Shown piece by piece: positions 58,648 through 64,000 of a DNA stretch of 64,000 nucleotides. Origin of the DNA: Drechslerella dactyloides (lineage: Eukaryota; Ascomycota; Orbiliomycetes; Orbiliales; Orbiliaceae); assembly GCA_020064725.1 (NCBI GenBank), contig JAGTWJ010000003.1, forward strand, positions 2,108,001 to 2,172,000, given 5' to 3'. The position numbers were made by a program, and so were the translations under genes. Below the pieces are notes generated by a model. It had not been told where the DNA came from. It did not search any database and worked only from the letters and a program-made list of their open reading frames with translations. Numbering within the stretch: the first letter of the stretch is position 1; the number at the start of each line of letters is the position of its first letter.

Positions 58648-61600
58648 TATGGCTAGTAAAATGTAAGCTACTGTTGCTGGAGGAGTGCATACACCTAATG
58701 CTCAGAGCAGCTTCAACTAAGTAGCAAGCTGGAGCCCTTCAGGAATGGCAAATGAATTGGAATACATGCATGCACACTTTAGTCGGATGGTCTTAGGAAC
58801 AATAGTACAAGATGATCAGGATGGAGTGAGTTGGAAGTACGAAGAATGCATAGGGATTCAGATGCCCGATGACATATTGATTACAATTGGAGTAACGAGA
58901 AGTATGAAGAGAGCTTGAACAGCGGGACAGGCTTGATATGGATGGTACGATTTGATCGATCGAGTGAAGTGAGGAGAGGATCGGGAGACATCAAAATTTC
59001 TGGCGAATTGAAATACGAGAAGCTAGGAAGCATACATACCAAGGCCAAGGCAACTTCGACCGTCCACACCGGCCGAACGAATGGGTTTTGAGTAGGGATA
59101 TAGATGATCTCACCGAATGGCACGCCAGGCGGAAAGTATTCCTCAGGCCGGTGCTGGGGAAGGTCTGCGATGACGGCGATGAGGTGGTGATGGAGATGGA
59201 AGAGGGGAGATGAACAGGAGGAGGTTCTTTTTGAGCCCAGGCCTCAATGGGGATATGTGGATGGCGTGTTGTCGACACTGCACGCAATCGTGGGTACCAG
59301 AGTTGCCGCTTCAACTTTGCTATCGACGCTCTCCGGGCTCCTATACTTCGAGAGCAGCGGAGTCCAATTATACCTACTTTCGAATCTTCACATCAGGGAA
59401 TATCGGTCACCTATTGGCCTTAGCATCTGGCGTATACGTATGAGAACATGGCCGGCCGGCTCTGTCAAGCTGCTTCAATCGCAGTGGACGTCGACTCAAG
59501 TCGGATGCCTGGCAAATACACAACAGGGTACATTGCGTTGCACCCTGGCCCTTGAGCACTTCCACAACATACTGCAATGCGACTAGACGATGTGCATGAT
59601 GCTGAAAACCCGGAATCGGATAGAGGTAGGTCTGCAGCTCCGATATATTCTTCCGGGTTCATCTCAATGTTACCTGTAGACCTTTCTTTGTGACTCTATA
59701 CATCCAAATAGTTAGAGGGTGCACTGAGATCTTTTGTATTCCATAGAGCATGCAGACGAGCATGAGAGAAAGAACTTACGTCGTGCGATACCTCGCTGTG
59801 GGGCAAGGTATTGAGGGAAAAATAAATACTGTTTCTGCAGCCCTCGTTTTACTAGCCGTACGCACAGAATCCCCAGGTCACATCTCAAGATTTCGTGTCC
59901 ATCTAGACATTGCCGGTGATAACATTCATGATCCAGCATGTATATATAAAGTAAGTTTGAGCAGAAATTTGTGGATTGAATTTCGGATATATGAGGGATC
60001 TGCCGTCACGATAGTTGCGAATGCTGCTTTGGGGAGTTAGAGAAACCCGGTACTAATTTAGCCGGTCACATATGCAAGTAATCTGTACCATGGTTGCACG
60101 TAGGTTCCTGCATTACATGGGAATATGCATATTGCCATGCTTCCTGTATACCGCTCAGAATGTTTGCGGAATCAGATTGTCAGACAAGGCCGGACAACGA
60201 CTATCTTCGTCAAATAGATCTGAAGATGAAGTTGCCTATTACAAGGGCCTCTTATCATAATGACACTACTTCGATAATCAGAATATCCGTTAGCTTTTGA
60301 TTCGATGCGGAAATCTAAACCCGAAACTGGTCACTGGTTTGTGGTTTAAATTCGGGAGGACTAGAATTTGTAACAATAGCCGTCCATATCGATAATCGCA
60401 TATCCGTATCCTTCAAATGACAGGCACTTCATTCGATTATTTATCTGGCTCCTGGGTTTTGTTGCTTATCCGGGAACTCAATGTGGATATATAAATGCGC
60501 GACTCGTAGTCATGTTCAAACAAAAAGCATGCAGATAAATTTGCCACATATCGATCTTTTGGGCTGGCCACGCCGCGGGAGGTTACGCGTGCACAGCTGT
60601 GTGACAGAACAGGGTTGTCCCGCCTCACACGGGATAAACCCGTTGACTGTACTACCAAACACGCGCAAAACTTCTTCGAAGTTGCACGACGCCGAAATGA
60701 CAGGACATCCGATCCGGTTTCGTCTCGCGATGCTCTCTCTATCTCTGAGTGTTTTCTCGCCAAATAGTCGCCATTTAATGCGATTGCGAAGAACGAGAGT
60801 CCCCCTTCATATCCCAAATCTGTAAATCTTCAAGGAGTCAGGTCTAGACGGCGAGTTGCATGGTTAAACAGAAAGTCGGCGATTTTGAGGAGGACGCCGC
60901 GTACGAAATATGGAGATTCGGATACGTTGATTTGAACGTTCGGATAAACTGTTCAGCCTAAGACCATTCTCACTTTAGCTCTATAGGTCGACCTAGGATT
61001 AAGCAGAGGGGATTGTCTTGGAAACCACGTGTGTCCAGCGCTCTTCTGACATGCGAGAAAGGAGTGTTCTCGGTCTCAAATTTCAAAGCTCTACTGGACA
61101 TGCACGTACCAATGGCTCCTCAAGTTTGCAACTCTAGAAGAAATAGAATAGAGGTACTAACAGTTAGCCCTCATGAATTATAATACTAGTAGCAGTATTG
61201 CTTGCGAATTCGATATATCTCTATTCCGTGCACTTGATGCAGTGTCAGCACGAATGTCATTCTAAAAAGGTATGCAGAGCGTATTTATATACTGAGCCGC
61301 GCACGACCATGGTCAACAAAGAAATAGCCACGGCGATGGCCAAGATTAAAATGACAACTTTATAGCCGCCTCAGCGGGGCCAAATGTGGTGCAGTCGAGC
61401 CCAAAAATTTGACGCATGGGGTTGACTTGTCCTCGAATGTGGTAGGCGAGTGTGGCAATTTTTGCGTTGACGTCTCCAAAATCAAACACCATCAACGCGC
61501 TCGCGCTCATCGGTTGATCAGTGGCTTCACTGGGCGACTCAGTTAAAGCTCCACGATGAGCATATATGACAATCAAAATAAGAGGGTATGATTATCTGTC

Positions 61601-61900
61601 TAGATGCAGTGTAGAATACCTAGGTATCTAGGTACTCATTTGGCTAAATTGTTTGTCCTTCTCCATCACCTTTTCAAACCATTGGGCTATATTATATCCT
61701 ATAGCGCGACCCATCGACCCGCCTGCAGCGCCTAAAGCTAGATTCGATTCATACACTTCTTTTCACGCCTAGTATACGTACAAATCGGCTACCGGATATA
61801 TAGTTCTCTACTATTAAGCTTACCTCCTTCGAAGGTTCATCATCACGACCATCTGCTCTTACCAGCTCGGTAAACGTCATACAAATATCCAGGTTCAATA
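58648..61900. other. 3.25-kb divergent intergenic region
   Basis: This lies between the hevein-protein gene (-) and the DUF2235 gene (+). On the minus strand at about 59044-59215 a stretch with GEIIYIPTQNPFVRPVW followed by a GTATGT donor looks coding, but it has no ATG and no partner exon that I can find. The rest shows no supported gene. Confidence 0.4.
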
Positions 61901-64000
61901 ATGTCCGTTCGACGGCTAGCCTCCAGGTACGACAATAGGCCTGGCGAAGGCGAGAAAGAAAGGTCGAGGACTGGCGTAGCCACAAGTCTGTCTACTTCCT
62001 TTCCGCCGGCCTACTCGCCGGGACGTCAAGGCGGTGTTCTCGGTGGCAATAACAAAGTCTCTCAATCCTCCGGCAGCACGCTTCAGACACTTATACAGGA
62101 GAAAGCAAGTTTCCGCCCTCCAACTGTTCCAAGGCCGGCCAAAATGTCGTCTATATCGCCTCATACCTCTTACGGCCGTCTGAGTAAGGATGAATTGGAC
62201 CCTATTACTTATATAGGTCACTTCGAGGACTCTTTCTACCCCCATAACCGTCCGGATCCCAAAGTGGCTGAAACCACAGCTGTACCCAAAGATGACGCGA
62301 CGAAGCGACCGCGTCCCCCTCCTCCGAGCATGCCAACCCGGGCCCCGCCACCTGCTCCGGAGTTGCAGCCTCGTCGTGGTCTAATAAATGACTCGGATCT
62401 GTCTCAATCTCGTCCGAATGTACCAGCCCGGGATAATAGTCAATCGCCTTCGCGAATTCCTCGACGTCACGGACCACGCAGAGCATCTGACAGCTCATCA
62501 GACTTTACGCTCCAGTCTAGATCGGTATCCAACATCACATCGCTTGCGAACTCTTCGATCCGGGGAATGACATCTAGCCCCTTGACATATAACGAATCGA
62601 TCATCTCAGTCCTTCCTAGAAGCAGGAATCAAACCAAGGCCGAGGTTATTGGTCAAAATCAAAAGATGAACTGGCCCAAGGGAAACTTGAGCTCCAAGTC
62701 CGCGTCTCCAAGAGATACGCATGACATTGTATTTGATCCAGACTTTGTGCTACCGCAACCTCTGATTCCCTACATCTGTACGGAATCTTCAGCAACTCCC
62801 ATTTCCCAGGCGTTTTCCAGCACCCTGAGAAATAGCAGTCCGGAAATTGAGGGATCGCTGAAAGCAAGACGGTTAACTACGAGCACCGGTCGGACTTCGC
62901 TAGCAGAATATTATCCATCCGGGTGCCCGAAGAAGTTGATTATTATTCTCGATGGTAGGTCCACTATTCTAGGCCCATGAGTACTTCATATCATGGTACT
63001 ACCGACCTTGTATCTGTCTTTCTAACGGTTTGTGGGTGGACACCTAGCAACTCAACAATCTTCGCGGCCTGTGCCAGCAGAAGGCAGCTCCAAGAGACCA
63101 TGTCCTCCTCGAACAAACTTGAAACGCCTCTCGGATTCGCTCGCGGCGCGGCACAAGGATACGGGCATGCCTCAGCTGGTGTACTATGTTAGCGGAACTG
63201 GCAACGAAGATGGTATAGACTACCCTCTTTTCGATAGCTGGGACTGCTGCCAATGCAAACTTACTGACCATGATATCTTTTGCAGATTTTGGACTGAATC
63301 AAAGCCTCCATACTACCATTCTGGAGGCCTATACCTATCTCTCCGGTAAATGACCATGTTTGATATTTCCATTTGAGTTGTGCTATAGCTAACTGACCTC
63401 AGATAATTGGGTTGTTGGTGATGAGATCTGCCTATTCGGATTCTCCCATGGCGCCTTCGCGGTCCGCGCGCTCGCGGGACTTTTAACTGAGATTGGTCTG
63501 TTCAACAAGGCGGGGATGGCTAATTTCGACGAACTATATGACACTTACTTTGACCCCAAGTACGGTAAAACTCATACCACCCAGGATTACCAGAAGTGGC
63601 GAGATGCTTGCGAACAGGTCTCCTATGACATGACTAGACTTGAAGGCGCGACCTTGCACAAGGTGTCTATTAAATTCCTGGGTTGTCTCGACACCACTGG
63701 TTGGTCAAACTTTCAGGATGACACTTCAGATATTTGGTATCAAGATGAAAACGAGAGGCTTTGGAAACAAGGCTTCTTCAATCCCAGGCATCTGTTGCTG
63801 AATGAAGGTACCTTGTCACAGCATTCCCCGACACTCAGCTACTTGAACTCTCGATATGCTAATATTATTATCTTCTTAGAGATTGAGTACGCTGCCCACG
63901 CACTAGCACTAGACGAAGTTAGGGAAACATACGCACCACTTCTTATGTTCCGTGCAAAAAAATCAGTCAGACCGCTTCATCAGGTCTGGTTCACGGGATC
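61901..64000 (+). CDS. DUF2235 (Tle1-like) alpha/beta hydrolase with a long disordered N-terminus, partial
   Basis: Exons 61901-62954, 63048-63212, 63286-63345, 63403-63807 and 63880 onward join in frame (all four introns phase 1, 57-93 nt); the gene runs past the window end. Residues 1-340 are Pro/Ser/Arg-rich and look disordered. The hydrolase part starts with KKLIIILDG, then MPQLVYYVSGTGNEDG, and has the nucleophile elbow GFSHGAFAVRALAG. DUF2235 proteins usually read GFSRGA there; here His replaces Arg. The family includes bacterial type VI phospholipase effectors (Tle1) and many fungal proteins of unknown role, thought to act on lipids. No signal peptide is visible, so it is cytosolic or membrane-associated. 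The third intron is only 57 nt. Function remains inferred from the fold alone. Confidence 0.87.

Overview
The window is nuclear DNA of a filamentous ascomycete (Pezizomycotina). I infer this from many genes split by short introns (about 57-260 nt) with GT..AG ends and CTAAC-like branch points, and from families typical of this group: a PTH11/SAT4-type seven-helix protein, a Zn2Cys6 regulator, a GH17 glucanase, S1/P1 nuclease, a CFEM-like GPI protein, hevein-type chitin-binding modules, an HVA1-type TUDOR protein and a DUF2235 hydrolase. An intron-containing tRNA-Leu is also present. The class cannot be fixed from sequence alone. I saw no bacterial, plasmid, viral or CRISPR feature. I rebuilt the gene models by hand from splice signals and reading-frame phase, and nearly all close in frame.

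Layout: 0.5-1.8 kb secreted short tyrosinase (+); 2.3-4.7 kb seven-helix receptor-like protein (+); 5.4-6.9 kb metallophosphoesterase (+), convergent with a tautomerase (-, 7.0-7.5 kb); 8.8-9.7 kb LOG-type phosphoribohydrolase (+); 10.2-11.2 kb S1/P1 nuclease (-); 12.8-13.8 and 16.4-17.1 kb two beta-trefoil proteins (-). A 6-kb gene-poor stretch leads to a Ser/Lys-rich small protein (+, 23.3 kb). Then come a two-helix membrane protein (-, 25.8-27.0 kb), a VAMP7/Nyv1-type R-SNARE (-, 30 kb), tRNA-Leu (+, 31.4 kb), a third beta-trefoil protein (+, 32.6 kb), possible gene debris (34.7-35.7 kb), a Zn2Cys6 factor (+, 36.2-38.4 kb), a GH17 glucanase (+, 40.7-42.2 kb), an HVA1-type protein (+, 44.9 kb), an 811-residue repeat-bearing GPI protein (+, 48.9-51.3 kb), a fourth beta-trefoil protein (-, 52.2-53.2 kb), a 1059-residue mucin-like chitin-binding protein (-, 55.3-58.6 kb) and the 5' part of a DUF2235 hydrolase (+, from 61.9 kb).

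The strongest theme is the cell surface and secreted space: tyrosinase, S1 nuclease, GH17 enzyme, GPI repeat protein and chitin-binding mucin. The most interesting set is four dispersed, divergent beta-trefoil genes that still share intron positions and phases and have TATA boxes at similar distances. One of them appears to have lost a splice acceptor. The genes are not arranged like a biosynthetic cluster; gene density is low and gaps of 1-6 kb are common.
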